The notes under the pieces: model-generated
What the model was told of the DNA's origin: nothing
Databases searched by the model: none
Seen by the model: only the letters and a program-made list of their open reading frames with translations
Assembly (NCBI RefSeq): GCF_002443255.2
Contig: NW_019211454.1
Coordinates: 35,508,061-35,572,060, forward strand
Direction of reading: 5' to 3'
Source of the DNA: Varroa destructor
Taxonomy: Eukaryota > Arthropoda > Arachnida > Mesostigmata > Varroidae
DNA length: 64,000 bases
Position numbers and translations under genes: made by a program
Shown: in pieces, positions 34,843 to 46,800 of the stretch
How the letters are laid out: every line of letters starts with the position of its first letter
How positions within the stretch are numbered: position 1 is the stretch's first letter

Positions 34843-37809
34843 GTATAAATGCTTACTGGCAAAAAACATCGTCCTTGTTAACAACATTCGGCCACTGTCT
34901 TCAACGATTAGGAAAAAAGCTTTTTTTTTTTAAATATTCCATCAAAATATAGCTAACTTCACGTGCGATAATTTCCCTGTAGACATCCACAAGGAATTGT
35001 AAAATGTATCAGAAATATTATGTATTTTTTGCCTATCATATGGACAAAAAGTATGCGTTTTTACATGCGCATTATTCCTAGTATATTTCAAAATATCCAT
35101 GGAAAAATTGCAGCTGTCGGAACTTTATTTTCTAATATTTCTACTTCTATGGAGAAATATGAGTAGGAAACGAGATGTGATGAAAATATACTTAGCAAAA
35201 TGTAGGTGAACACGTACTAGTTTTTAAATAAACATAAGAACGCAATAACAAGTGGCACTTACAAAAGATATATAATATTCAAGTGAACTTAACATGCCAG
35301 TCAATTCTATCTTATAGAGAAGTCAGGCTGCCAGTGGGCCTGCATAGATACGTACACGGAATTACCAGCCAGGTAACGCATTGCTTATCCAGTCAGCACA
35401 CATTGGGAGCTGCGAGCGAACGAGTTTAAACCGCAGCCTGCTCAGACTGCAGTTTATGTAAAAATGCTGCGGACGTTGGTACCGTACACGATATGGAAAC
35501 ACATACGGCAAAAACAGCATTAGCGTAAATATTTGCTTCAAAAAGTCCCGGCTTCTCATGCAGGAAAATACTGAATCTCTCTTCATCGAGCGATATTAAG
35601 CATGTATATACGATACAATGAGAAGAACTTCGGATGGGCATATTGACATTTTCCTCAGAGAGAATAGTCTGCTAAGTAATCCCTTAAGCAGACATCTAAT
35701 GACGGCGAGACTTACTCAACTTCAACTGGACAGCAAGCTTCTTTAGAAGAGTTAGTTCTGTCTCGTCTCGTCGATTACGTAGAGTTTGTTAAGACAGCTA
35801 TTGTTACATATGTAGCAATATCTGACAAGTGCTTTTGATTAGTTGCCGTAAGTAAAGTATCACAGTTGGTTAGAGATTATTATTGATTTCGGTAAAGATA
35901 TGGAGAACATATACATATTTACCAGTCTTTAGTTCGCAGTATATGCTGTTATTGCTTCTGTGTGCATGTTTTGATAACTTTTAAGTTCGGCCTTATAAGT
36001 GACTGTTAGAATAGTAAACTCGCCCTTGTGCCCGCCTTATATGCTTGATTCAACTGATCGGGAGGAAGTTGAGGGTGAGTAGCGCGGTAAATTCTGACAA
36101 CAATGCCAACTGACCACCATTGTACTCTGATGACGATATTAGCAACGTTCAGTTTTTCACGTTGCCAGACTCTGCGAATCTAACTGACAGGGGTAGAAGA
36201 CGGACGAGACAATAGTATACGGCGGGCAATAACGCTTCACGTTGGAGCAGTATTGAAGGATAGGTGTCGCGTCTGAAGCCAAAAACGTAAATTATGCGCG
36301 TCTACTATAGCAAAGATGGACAATGATCGTGCATAACATATTGTAAAATCTTTGTTGATTTTTTCTAGTAGACACAAACCGGAAATATTTAATTAACGGA
36401 TGTTACTTGATTACTGCTTATATGGAAACAAAACATGACCGAAAAACTGTTTAAGCGTTGCAGCATTTGATGATCAGCTAAGTTAATTTGCAAGTCGCGT
36501 TGGCCGGTTAATCTTATAGACTCAATCAACAGGATCCCATGTCATGTCATAGCAAAATATCTATTATATATGAATATGTTTCTATCTGTTTTCATACAAT
36601 TTTCCAATTAGAAAGAAGAAATAAGTTACGATAGATTTCCAATTAAGTGGATTATAGCTTCATGTCTTAAAACTGTCGTTACTAATTCTGTCCTTATGAC
36701 ACTTGTTTGGCCCTTATAAAAAAACAGTGTCTGATACATTGGGAAACCCCAGAAGCACTTAGCCAAGGCAGGCATAGGACAGCCACAACTCACTGAGAGC
36801 AAATGGGAGATCAGATGACCGGGGGAAATGCTACAAATTACAATGGTAAGCTTAGGAAGGAAAAAAGACACATTGGCACCCTTAATGTATTCATCATTCG
36901 CTGGGGTAGTATCGATAGGACCATTTGACGCCCCTCGGGACGGGCCCTTGATTAATCTCGATAGCTACTATGCTGCCCAAAGACAATCGTAATCGATCGA
37001 GGTGGCTAGAGTTACAATAATGGACAATCGACTTCCTTGCCGAATATGCTGTATCGGCGATACCAAACAGATACGTGCGTAATAAATAAGCTCAAATTGT
37101 CGCCAAGGCTATCATTTATTACGCGAGTGAATTCGACTGCCTTTTTTTACCATATTGCAGATACTGATGCACGTGACAACACAAAATTTCGTATTCTGTA
37201 ATAATCATTTTCTAATTACCCCTTCAAAAAATTCTTACGTTACAGCCTTAAAAATAAACCGTCGCAGAGAAAAAAAATTCAATGGGGTTTTTTTTTCTGT
37301 AACGGCTTAACTTCCAATTAGTTAGCCGAGTAAAACATACTAGAAGTACAGTATCGAAGAGTTGACTCTCTCAGTTTCGCTTGTAGCTTTTACTACTATT
37401 GTCGTTACTGATGCTAGAACGGGCTGCAGAAAATTTTACCGCGACGATGAAAGGAGCTGTGTGAATTGGCCTGGTGGACTACTTTCAAGCCTCAGTGCTC
37501 ATGACTCTTGTTACGGATGGTGTGGGAGCAAAAGACCGTCCAGACGGTAAATGAGGAGGTGGAGGGCAAACACTTGCCGAGTCGCTTAAGCCAGAACCTG
37601 CCCGGACTCAAAATTTCGGCTGGAAGAGTCGGGCGTGCAACGGATGTTGACGGACATCAGAAGAGGAAAAAAGGAGCCAAAGCATTGGAAAGCCATTTGC
37701 AGGCCAAGTTTACCTTCATGGGCAGACCCTGTTGGGCCACCCGTATCGGGTGGGCAGTCAGAGTTGCTCATCAGTCAGCTGGCCATGGATCGGTCGAGGG
37801 TGTGTGTGT

Positions 37810-37829
37810 GGGGGGGGGGGGGGGGGGGG
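37810..37829. repeat. G20 homopolymer after (TG)n
   Basis: Twenty consecutive G on the plus strand directly after a short TG repeat. It can form intra- or intermolecular G-quadruplexes and is a common site of sequencing and assembly length errors. Confidence 0.95.
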
Positions 37830-38334
37830 TCACGGTTCAATAATGACCACGGCCAGCTTGCCTTCCATTACCGTCCCCTCGATGTGCAAAACTCTAAGTA
37901 TATATCTCGTTCAAACGCTACGCTGTTTATAGTACAATATATCTGTCTAAACGATTCAGCACAAATCATCATCATCATTATTATCAGGGGCAGCGAATAA
38001 CGATTCTTTATACCAGCAGCAATGGCAAGAAATCGTTAGTAACACCAAGCAATTGCAGACTATTTAACTATCAGAGCGGGTCTGCTCTACGCGTACACGG
38101 CGGTAAGGGCATTGGCCGTAAAATACTCGCGACTAAAAGTACGAACAGCTGCAAGCTAAATCAATGAGAAATAATTCGGTTTTTGCTCGTTCCTCTTTCA
38201 GGCTTTGTCTTTCTGTCGTCTTTTTCGGCCCGGAGTATCGACAAAGGCCCAAACCACTTCAGCAATTGGATGTATGCATTTTACGCGGTTATCTGGTCCC
38301 CGGCTCGTTCGTTCACATCGACAAACGGGCGGCC

Positions 38335-38461
38335 TTAATGATGCCCCTCGTTTTCGATGTTGTTCTTTGTTGGCAAGGGCGGCTGGCCGACCGACTGCCT
38401 GATGACGATAGTGCTGACACTGGGATGCAAACGGCCGCGAGCCAGCGAGTCAGGCTTGCTG
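38335..38461 (-). CDS. Candidate terminal exon, product unknown
   Basis: On the minus strand the acceptor is very pyrimidine-rich (tttccttcctgttcttgccg, continuing to ggcacacag at 38462). In the only long open phase (1 base, then 41 codons) it runs to a TAA at 38337-38335. The peptide starts SKPDSLARGRLHPSVSTIVI and ends PTKNNIENEGHH. No family is recognised. A possible preceding minus-strand exon begins after another strong acceptor at 38972, but I find no donor that joins the two in phase. The plus strand is also open across this region. Confidence 0.25.
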
Positions 38462-41400
38462 CTGTGTGCCGGCAAATAGCAGCGGCAAGAACAGGAAGGA
38501 AACAGCGTGGCAGTCAGACGACAGATAAGAAGAGAACGAAAAAGAAGAAGCAGAACAGAGAGCCCGATGAGAAACGTTTTACTTCGCCACACTTGTATGT
38601 AGGACTAACTTGTGCCGTGTACACTGTACCTGCACTTGGCTGGACCTGGTACGGGCTTCGAGAAACGTTAGTTCTGTTCTTCATTGTGGCGGCTTCATTG
38701 CTACGACCCGGAGAGTGATGCGAAGCTCGGTTCTTCAGACTTTGCCGGACACCAGCTCTATACAGACACCATCGAAACGACACCCATAAATCTACCGTTG
38801 CTGTCAGTCCCTCTGTCGACGACCGCTTCGAGCTGCGTTTGTCGGTGCTGCTACTGCTGCTACTTTGCTGTGCGGCCATCACTCGACGAACAGAGGCTGT
38901 AACGTCAACAGCACCAGCAGCGTCAGCAGCAGTGTAATCAAAAGCCTTCTCCTTCCTCTTCCGAACGAGAACTAAAACAGGATCGCGCAAGTAAGAGAGA
39001 AGGAGAGTAACGACGGCAACGTAGCAGCCTCTATATGTCCGATAGTCTCAAGAGCAACAGCAGCACCGGATTCCCTGGGGTCCCTTTCCACGAGTTTTCC
39101 CCAGTTTGCTCTGTTTGATAGCATCATATCCACGACCCACCGCTCTCCTATGCCTTGGGCGATTTGTAACGTCCACTGTAGGGTCTCCTTCTGACAGTCA
39201 TCCGATGCCGACCCTTGCAGACCGCTGCCACCCACCCTTCTCACTTTCCTATATTTTGCGAAGCGCGACACAGCAGTAGTCGCTGATAGACCCCTGGTCC
39301 TGCCGCTCGCATCAAATACGAAGTGAGGAAAAGAAAAAGAAAGCGAAACTTGAGCTGCCACTACGCCTCTTGCGCGACTTTAGATCGTGCGGCAGAATCG
39401 CAGCTGTGCTCCGATTTTGGCTTGCTCTCGTCGTTGCCTGCAAAAGACTTGATCTGGCTGAACAACTGACGAGGACAAGCCTAGATGGAGCAGGCAAGCC
39501 AAACCAAGCTCCAACTGCCATAGAAACGGAGACGTCCGGTTCAGCTAGTGAAGAAAGGACCTAAGAAAAAAGAAGTGCAAGGATGCCTTGTGTGTCTATT
39601 CGGCTGGTAGACGAGTAGGTTACCGCTGCCTTGTATACAGTATAAGAACTATACTTGAGAACAGGACGAGAAGTATTCCGACCGATGCATAGAATCGACG
39701 GAAGATAACCGTCGCGTGGCGTAAGGTAAATCTTCGGCAAACATCGCTAATGTCAGATCTCCATGAACACGCGAAGGAAATGTCCAAGTTGAATCTGCAC
39801 TATAACCGACTACCTTTTGTAAGCACGCAACATGGCAGAGTGACTAGACCGATGCGCATACGCGTGATTCATACCGACCACTCCAGGTTGGAAAGGCTCC
39901 GTTGCAAAAAGAAATGAATGTGTGAGATATATCTCGTCAAATGTGACACGCAAAGCCCAAAAATCTGCGAGGGGGAAGGAAGAAAGAGAAAAATAGATCT
40001 CTGAATTGGTACGTAATAAGTTTGTCCCGATGACTTCGCCTATACGCCGTATTCAACTAGAAGCCATATACAGTTTCTATTGCCAGCACAAAGGCAATGT
40101 AGGCGAAAAGAGTTGGGCAGAAGGGATGTTGGGCATAGTGTACTACACAAATGAATGGCCTGCAAGAGGTGAGAACTGTTCTTTGGGCAGAAGAAACGAA
40201 GCAGCTTTAAGCTCGAGAGGTAGTCTGCAAACTCTAATGGGTCTCGGCGAACCTCGCGGTCAGCGTAGCTGCATCGTGTTGTTTGCAGACGCAGGAGACA
40301 CTTTTGTTGGCTTGGTTAGTCTTTGCAATTGATGCAAGACTCCACTCTAGAGTCAAGTTCAACTTCTCCGAGGACCTATATGACGAAGTCTCCGATGTCA
40401 GAGTTATGTCACTCGTCCGTACCTCAATGTTGACTGCATCGGATCGAGTTAGGTGTTTACCTTTACATTTATTTGATAGTAGGTCTATGCATGGGCATAT
40501 TTTCCCCAGGAACAGCGCTACACGTAGCTGTGTTACTAGGGGGGATTTCGATGCCTTCAGTAACAGTTGGGTTCGATCATTCCTTCCTCCTTGCCTCTCC
40601 GTTTACCTACAAATGCAGCCTCTTTATCTAAGGCTGCTAAGTAGTACCGGTAACAGAAGCACGAGCCGATAGGCCTCAATCATATTATTACCATCATCGT
40701 ACATATTTACGCCGCCATCGCCGGAACGACAGAGGCAAAAAATATTTCCTTCCCAGGAACCTCTTCCTATTCCACCGTATCTGCTGCACCGATCGAAAGC
40801 AGCAGTGCATTGAGGGGAAAGACAGACTGACCGGCCAACAAGTTGGGTTTTAGCCTGTATCCGTGTTGGCATCCCATTGCTGCTGCTCTTACCACTAGTA
40901 ACGTTATTTTTGACAGCGCAGTTCGTATAGGCTAGACGTTAGATACATAATGTCAAGTCGATTACTCATAGAACAAGCATGGGTGGCTGACCGCGTGATC
41001 GAAGCTTTTACGACCAGCTGCAACTATCGCCGCTGCCGTTGTTGTCACTCCCTTCACCTCCAATTACACGGCCAATATAATAATGATGGTAATGGCAGCT
41101 GAGTGCTACTCGAGAATTGGCCCGTAAAGGCTGTCTGGTTTCTAGGTGTCCATGACATGTACGTCCACTTCACGTTGCTCGTTTAGTTGACGCCGAAACG
41201 GTATGGCACTTCCAGGTTTGTTCATTTGTTGATTGTTCGCTTGTCGCGGTATCTGTTGCAGTTTCGCTGTAGCACAGCCTTCACCAGCTGATAACCCCCG
41301 CTAGCCATGAAGTCCGACCGCGATATTCGTGCCCGTTTGTGTGTCGTGTCTCTGTATACTATGTCATCCATGTGCACCCTGTTTTCATGCGTTAGGCCGC

Positions 41401-42000
41401 GTGTGAGTGTTACTCATGATCGTGATTTTGAGGATTACCCTTCCACGCTGTGGGACCCTCTCTGCTTCGTTTTACGCCTGTTTGACGCAGAATACCTCAA
41501 CTCAGCAGCATGGCCCTTTGTCGTTCTTTCTCTCGCGTGCTCCTTCTCTGTGGGTCCTATCGAGCGTGTAGGACCCAACTTCGTCCGCTCGTTCCCGCAT
41601 TGCCGTACGTTACTGCGGCTGCTGTCGTGGCTCTACGCAGCATTGACTTGCCGGCTCCCAATGTGGTGTTCATCATCATTAGCAGCGTCATCGGCAGAGT
41701 CGTCGCCACGAGATCACTTTCGTCGTGGGCTGTAAACGAAGCTTTTGTTGGCGGGCTACCGTCGCTCAGATCGGTATGGCGATGCAGTTTATTAAGTGCA
41801 GTACAATGCACAGTGTGCGTACAATATATCGAGGCGTTTGCCAGAGAGAAACGAAAACTGTGTAGAGCTAAGGCCCGAACAGTCCTCTTTCTTCTATTTT
41901 TTTGTTAGGCCCTCCCCCATCCGCAGATATCGGACCGGCTAGATCAAGCGGGAGATGAATATGAACACGCGTATATAGGCGTATGCAAAATAACAAGGGC

Positions 42001-43144
42001 ACGTGTCCATTTAAGCGTATGATTTCGTAAAGTAGCGACACGATACGTGGACGCATCGAACAACACATAGAATTCGCTAGCAGCACAGGCCAATGAACAC
42101 ATGTAGGCACTCCGCGAAGTATTCTCCCTCCGAGTGATTGCGCACAACATAAATAATTAATAAATAATAAAAGAAACCGGCTAGCAAGACAAACAAGCCC
42201 CTGTATAACATGTAATTATATAACATCGCGTGACCCTTGAACATAGGAACGACATTACCGATAAGGTACAGCGAGCGCATGGCATGGACGCAACAAATTT
42301 TCAACAATAGTCACAGTCTTGGCTGTCCAAACACTCTACAAGCTGTTGAGCAACACCAAAATAACAGCGAATGTTAAACTTGGAAATGATCGATAGTGCG
42401 AGTGAAACTCAGTGATGAAATGAGAAGAAGCGGTTTAGCGGATAGCGTAGATTAAAATGGATAGTGCTCTCGGTAGAGAGCCTAGTCACTGATGGCATCG
42501 TCTACCATGCTGGGTTTCGTCATTGCGTTCGTACACAGTGAACTCGACCCGTGGTACACTTCCTTTGCTGTTCTCAACCCCAACACAGCCACACCCGTAA
42601 GTCTTTTTTTAAATACTGTGTCTAGCAAGCTTTAGCGGACCATTTGTTTTTCTGCTGCTAGCGTTACCGCTTGCAGAGTCTTTTATAACAGCCAGTTCTA
42701 TATCAGCTACTAGCCCAAGTCACTGTTTGGCTGGCCTGGCCTTGCCTGGTCTAGACGTGTGGTGCTTATCTAGCTACCCCAAATCGGGGCTCGCTGCCAC
42801 TCGTCGGCTGAATGATTTCAAATGTCCCGGTCTTCTATCCAGACCGGTCTTGCCAGCAGAGACGTTGTCGCCTTCTGCCTGTCTCGACCTCGGAACGTTA
42901 AATTGAACTTGTCAGACGTAGTCCGAGACCTAGTCAGCTGGAAGGATCCAGCTCCGGCACTCGATATGCTGCTCTTGCTGCTATTTTCTACCCCATCGGT
43001 TAATTCTGCTACGAGTGCAGGCTTCGACTCTAACGGCTGATCGAAACTGTGAAGGCCGCAATACGCATTATAACAGTGAGCTTTGTCCCTCAATCCTGCT
43101 CACTCTGAGCAGTTTGAGTGCTTTTGAAATCTAAACATGCAGGC
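42001..43144. other. Mixed stretch with one donor-terminated ATG frame
   Basis: An ATG at 42492 opens 35 codons that end exactly at a GTAAGT donor (42597). The peptide starts MASSTMLGFVIAFVHSELDP, with a mildly hydrophobic N-terminus. An in-frame stop lies 9 bases upstream, so this could be a first coding exon. The next exon was not found. 42822-43040 is open on both strands (72 and 91 codons) and unassigned. Confidence 0.25.
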
Positions 43145-43333
43145 ATGCCTGGTGTACCAACAATCGGTTGCCGTGAATTAAATCAACTTCACACTTACCA
43201 CTGCGCGCGTATCAATGCAAACGGTGTGGGCCAAGTTGATGATATAGGGAGACCTATCCCGTTGCAGGAAAGGCCTCCCTTCATAGTTTATTCCTCTGAA
43301 TACCCGTTAGTTGACTGCCACGCCCACATTTAA
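43145..43333 (+). mobile_element. BEL/Pao integrase relic
   Basis: The frame from the ATG at 43145 to a TAA ending at 43333 reads G-C-R-E-L-N-Q-L ... Y-H-C-A-R, then IGRPIPLQERPPFIVYSSEY. BEL/Pao integrases have, at the end of the zinc-binding domain and the start of the catalytic core, a stretch like (I).GR..V...+..C..C+R......MG.LP..R.....PPF...GVD..GP. The PPF lies at 43274-43282 with the usual spacing from the G-x-P-x-P. One of the paired Cys is missing, and the first catalytic Asp falls within an E-Y-P reading, so it is inactive. The rest of the integrase is not convincing on either side. Confidence 0.45.
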
Positions 43334-44515
43334 ATGTGACGAATGTTTACGTAAGTTATATAACGTAAAATTCTATATACAACACGTCCGCTGGATTATG
43401 TCATAGCAATAAATTGGACACAAACGCATATATAAGCTCTTAGTGTCAAGTTCCCTAATTTACGCGTCACAACGACGGTGGTAAGGACGGAGGTGACGAT
43501 ATGATATAACATAACCCGTAAGGGTGCCTGAAATGTCAACGATCCATGATAGTAAGTGCCCCATCGATTTTGATTAGAGTACGGTAGTGCACTGGAAAAT
43601 ACGGTGGCGTAAAAAATATGGAACACCTATTTGATAACTGCAGAAAATAACTGTATAAAGACACTCAATTTTTGATACTAACTTACAAGACGAATATTTA
43701 CGATGAAATGCGTGGAGAATATCGAGATAAATGCAGAAGCACGATAACCCGGCTACTTTCTTAGATCGTGCGTTAGGTGTCGCAAATAATTTTTGGCCGT
43801 ATCAGATATACCAGGCATTTTCTATTGTACGTTTTCGGAACTTAATACAATCTATATATTATGCTTCTAGCATTTAATAATATAGATGTTGAATATCCTT
43901 AGGAAGCATGTTCCTACGAACATTGTATACGCGTAAGTTACTGTGTTGAGTCGGAACTAACTAACTATAAAACGGTGTCCGATCTGTATAATTCTTTGAT
44001 AAATCTGAGGTACGTTTTAATAAAATGAACGTTGAAAAAAATAACGGTTATAGAATCGTTTCTCTGTTTAGAACCACGATTGTATGGCTTGCCGACACAC
44101 ATACGTACAGTTGGTTATCCTGATCGTTGTACTTTTTTTAAGCGGCTTCGATCTACACGGATACATATGCTGTCTGATAAAACGGCTCGCTCTGAAAAGT
44201 CTGAACTCAGCGTCGACAATCATTTGACTTCACCGAAAAAGAGACAAACGTCTTTCAAGTTGGATTATCTCATTAAGAAGAGGTGAATGCGAGATAAGCG
44301 TCGTTTTAATGAGACTACTAGATCTAGTTCAAGCATATTCGCAGCGTTCCTTTGCATCACGAAATAAGTGAATATTTTATCACTATCTAAGATCTGGCGT
44401 CACATGTCGATCTCATAATATCGGAGTAGTTATTGAACTTTAGGACAATAGTTGACATTGAACATAGCGTACCACGTAGCTGTAGTGTCCGTAGCAGCAC
44501 TGTGGTCAGATGTTA
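43334..44515. other. AT-rich stretch, no recognised gene
   Basis: A plus-strand frame of 84 codons at 44032-44286 ends SPKKRQTSFKLDYLIKKR. The resemblance to a homeodomain start is out of register (see rejected). Nothing else stands out. Confidence 0.35.
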
Positions 44516-46800
44516 TCTAGTCGCGAATGCCAAACAGAAGGGGTCCGGCAGAAACCACCGAAGCTGTCCCGGTCATGGTTAGCGTGATTTGTCTGCGCTT
44601 TGAATACTCGCTATAAAGATCGTAGCGAGTCCTATAGATATGATCTAGGACGGGTAAATGCTGGATGGAATAAACCGTCCTGGAAAACTTCGACGATGCC
44701 TCGAATGGCTTGGATGAGGTCTGGAGCAATTCTCGTTCGTAAACCCGGTGTGCAAGCCAGCTGTTTAATACTCTGGCCTCAGGCATGCCTCGCTACTGCA
44801 GCAGCCCTTATCATCTTTTCTGTAACTAGCGCAGCTGTTGTTTCACTGCTGAGTGGTTGATTAGTTCAGATCGTAGTGTTGGTCAGCTAGAAGCGAGGAA
44901 AAGGCAGAAGGGGACAACTGGATTCAACTTGGGAGGAAGCGCTGGTAAAAGAGGAGGCACAACAAGGAAAGCAGCAGGAACCAAGATGTGATAAAGCGGC
45001 GTCAAATCGAGTGTGACTGTTGTGAGACTGCGGCGGCAGTAGCAGCCACCGCTTGCGGCTCTCTGGTGCTGCTGATGCTTCAGCCGTCACTGCTTGCTCC
45101 GATGAAAAAGGTTGCCTTCTCAATGGACGAGGAAAAGACCGGGCAGAAAGCTGGCAAGCGGACCACGGTCGGCCAACCACTTCGTGCGAGGGCCGTTTAT
45201 CTGACTGGCGCATCCTGCTGCTACGTTTGCCTGTACAGAGGCCGACAGCGGTCCTATGTCCTAGGCTAAATGAACCAACCCAGCTGGATGGGTCAACGGA
45301 AGAGGCGGGCAGATTTTGCTGCTCAGTGGCTTTATTTCGTCGTCTTTTCGGTTGTACTGTACGAGCTTTCTTTCTTGCTCTCTTTTTCCCCTGAGTTTCT
45401 TTCAGTGTTCGCTCGGTCGTGCAAGTTCCTTCCTTCAATTCGTCTTTCCTGAAGCTTTCTCACTTACGCATTCGCCGCTTACTATCTTGAGCTGCTCTTC
45501 AGCTCACCCTGGGGAAATCAACTTATTTAGATACAGCCGCTACCACTGCCACTTACCATCGGATGAGCTTCCGGATGATGTTCGCTTCTCCTCTGTTTCT
45601 CTGATTACCCCCTTTCCCCTCCGCGTAACCCCCAACTACTTGGTTCAACCAGTCGGCAAGAGCTCCAGCAGTAACGGCAACATGAACTCGCGCGCGGGGC
45701 TGGGTGAGCTGGCTGGGGCATTCATTACAACCTACTCGCTCATACACACATATACGCGGCTAGCCGTTCACTCTTCTGGTTCTTGTTCCTTCTGCTGTCC
45801 AGCGTGGAGCATGTGGAACGATGACAACAAGGTCTACAACAGACACACAGCAGTCAACGAATAGACGAGTGTACGGAGCAATTCCAGTGGCAGCATAAAA
45901 ATTCAACCCAGCAGCCGTTTGTCCATCCCTCCAACTGTGACGGCCTTGCATGTTGGAATTTAACGCGCACCCAGAAATTTTCGCGTATTCGACGCCCATC
46001 GCGACTGCTAGGGTGGGCTACTAGCTAGAAATATGTAGCGGCTTTGACAGGTAAGAAGGCGCAAGAACGGGGCGACATGACATAGTACGTTTGGCAGGTA
46101 TAAAAATGAGGACGGTAAGGCGTAGAAAAGAAAGAGCAAAAGGCAGGCAAAGAAAAAATATTCCATAGAAGAATATGGAAAAACTACTAACGAACAAACC
46201 AAACTAGAGCATCAGGGTTCGGGCTTCTGTGCGTCTTCGGCGCTGCGTTGGCCATTCCACTTCTGATCCAGCGGCCTCTATAGGCGTCACGCGTGGATAG
46301 AGGCGCGGGTTGTGGTGTCACGCCAGTTATTACTGCCATTGTTGCGGCGTGCTGCAAGAAACGCGACTGTATCGAGAAACGAAGCCATGCGAGAAAAGAC
46401 AAATTACACGTACGCTGTCACCGCTACAGCGGATGCTATTGTTTGTGTTTTAGCCAACAAAAGATCGTTTCGGTAGCTTTCTATTGCTAGTCAAGTTGCT
46501 ATTTGTGCTTGTTAACTAGCTCAGTATGCGCCCCATTGGGTTCAGCTGCAACGCTTATTCCAGCCGACACGACCGCTACGGGGGTGGACAAGATGGCCAT
46601 GGATAACGTGCCGGTGGATCGCGAGCGCACTTAACAGTAACAAAATGTTCTGTTAAGCTATGGACGCGGTAGGGGTATCGCCCAATCAGGCCTATCCGCC
46701 AGTGGACACTGCTTGTTCAATGTTGCTCGTTAAAAGCAATGCGAACAACGGTGGAGTGACGCGGACGCCTTGGCCAGCTCAAGATGATCCTGAGCAAATG
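44516..46800. other. GC-rich, strongly pyrimidine-skewed block with conflicting splice signals
   Basis: The plus strand is very pyrimidine-rich at about 45340-45480 and 45590-45650. On the plus strand, strong acceptors end at 45408 and 45652, and a GTGAGC donor lies at 45704; the 51 bases 45653-45703 between the last two are open in one phase (GKSSSSNGNMNSRAGL). On the minus strand the same DNA is open to a GTAAGT donor at 45553, with the peptide ending RGEANIIRKLIR. Frames of 182 and 183 codons lie on opposite strands here. At most one reading can be right, so I call neither. Confidence 0.3.

Larger units (their letters stand above)
33361..37380. other. AT-rich stretch with short repeats and hairpin, no recognised gene
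   Basis: Holds a perfect 10-base-pair hairpin (34599-34621), a TA and an AAT microsatellite (34716-34842), and two donor-terminated open stretches: 36004-36074 (+, donor GTGAGT, peptide includes NSPLCPPYMLDSTDREEVE) and 36803-36845 (+, ATG start MGDQMTGGNATNYN then GTAAGC). The second overlaps an equally plausible minus-strand reading with its own GTGAGT donor, so neither is called a gene. Confidence 0.3.
37381..42000. other. Largest GC/CpG-rich block, no recognised gene
   Basis: Open frames up to 184 codons (38164-38718 +, 38514-38990 -, 41307-41735 +) overlap one another on both strands. CAG/CTG-rich DNA at about 38830-38935 gives Ser-rich or Leu-rich readings according to phase. On the minus strand a pyrimidine-rich acceptor ends at 38462, before the exon candidate at 38335-38461. 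A 20-G homopolymer lies at 37810-37829. Regulatory DNA or untranslated exons are possible; nothing here identifies a product. Confidence 0.3.

Noticed and set aside
36803..36871. First-exon candidates on both strands (GTAAGC on plus, GTGAGT on minus)
   Set aside because: They overlap and are equally good, so neither is supported over the other.
38164..38718. 184-codon plus-strand open frame, the longest in the window
   Set aside because: It overlaps long minus-strand frames over the same bases, in a low-stop GC-rich block; no domain, no splice context at its start.
43336..43400. C2H2 zinc-finger-like FKCDECLRKLYNVKFYIQH
   Set aside because: CxxC and one His have the right spacing but the second His is absent, the core hydrophobics differ and no second finger is nearby.
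44228..44285. Homeodomain-like KKRQTSFKLDYL
   Set aside because: The Phe is one residue out of register and no recognition helix (WFQN) follows in any frame.
44887..45438. 183-codon minus-strand frame rich in Arg, Lys and Ser
   Set aside because: It is largely the complement of a pyrimidine-rich plus strand; its composition explains its openness and basic residues.
45316..45864. 182-codon plus-strand frame behind a strong acceptor
   Set aside because: It runs through a pyrimidine tract with a second acceptor, and the opposite strand is equally open; no family match. Kept only as a finding about conflicting signals.
46205..46225. B-box-like gggttcgggc as a possible tRNA
   Set aside because: No A-box at the proper distance and no cloverleaf pairing; the same holds for ggttcgaa on the minus strand near 26328.
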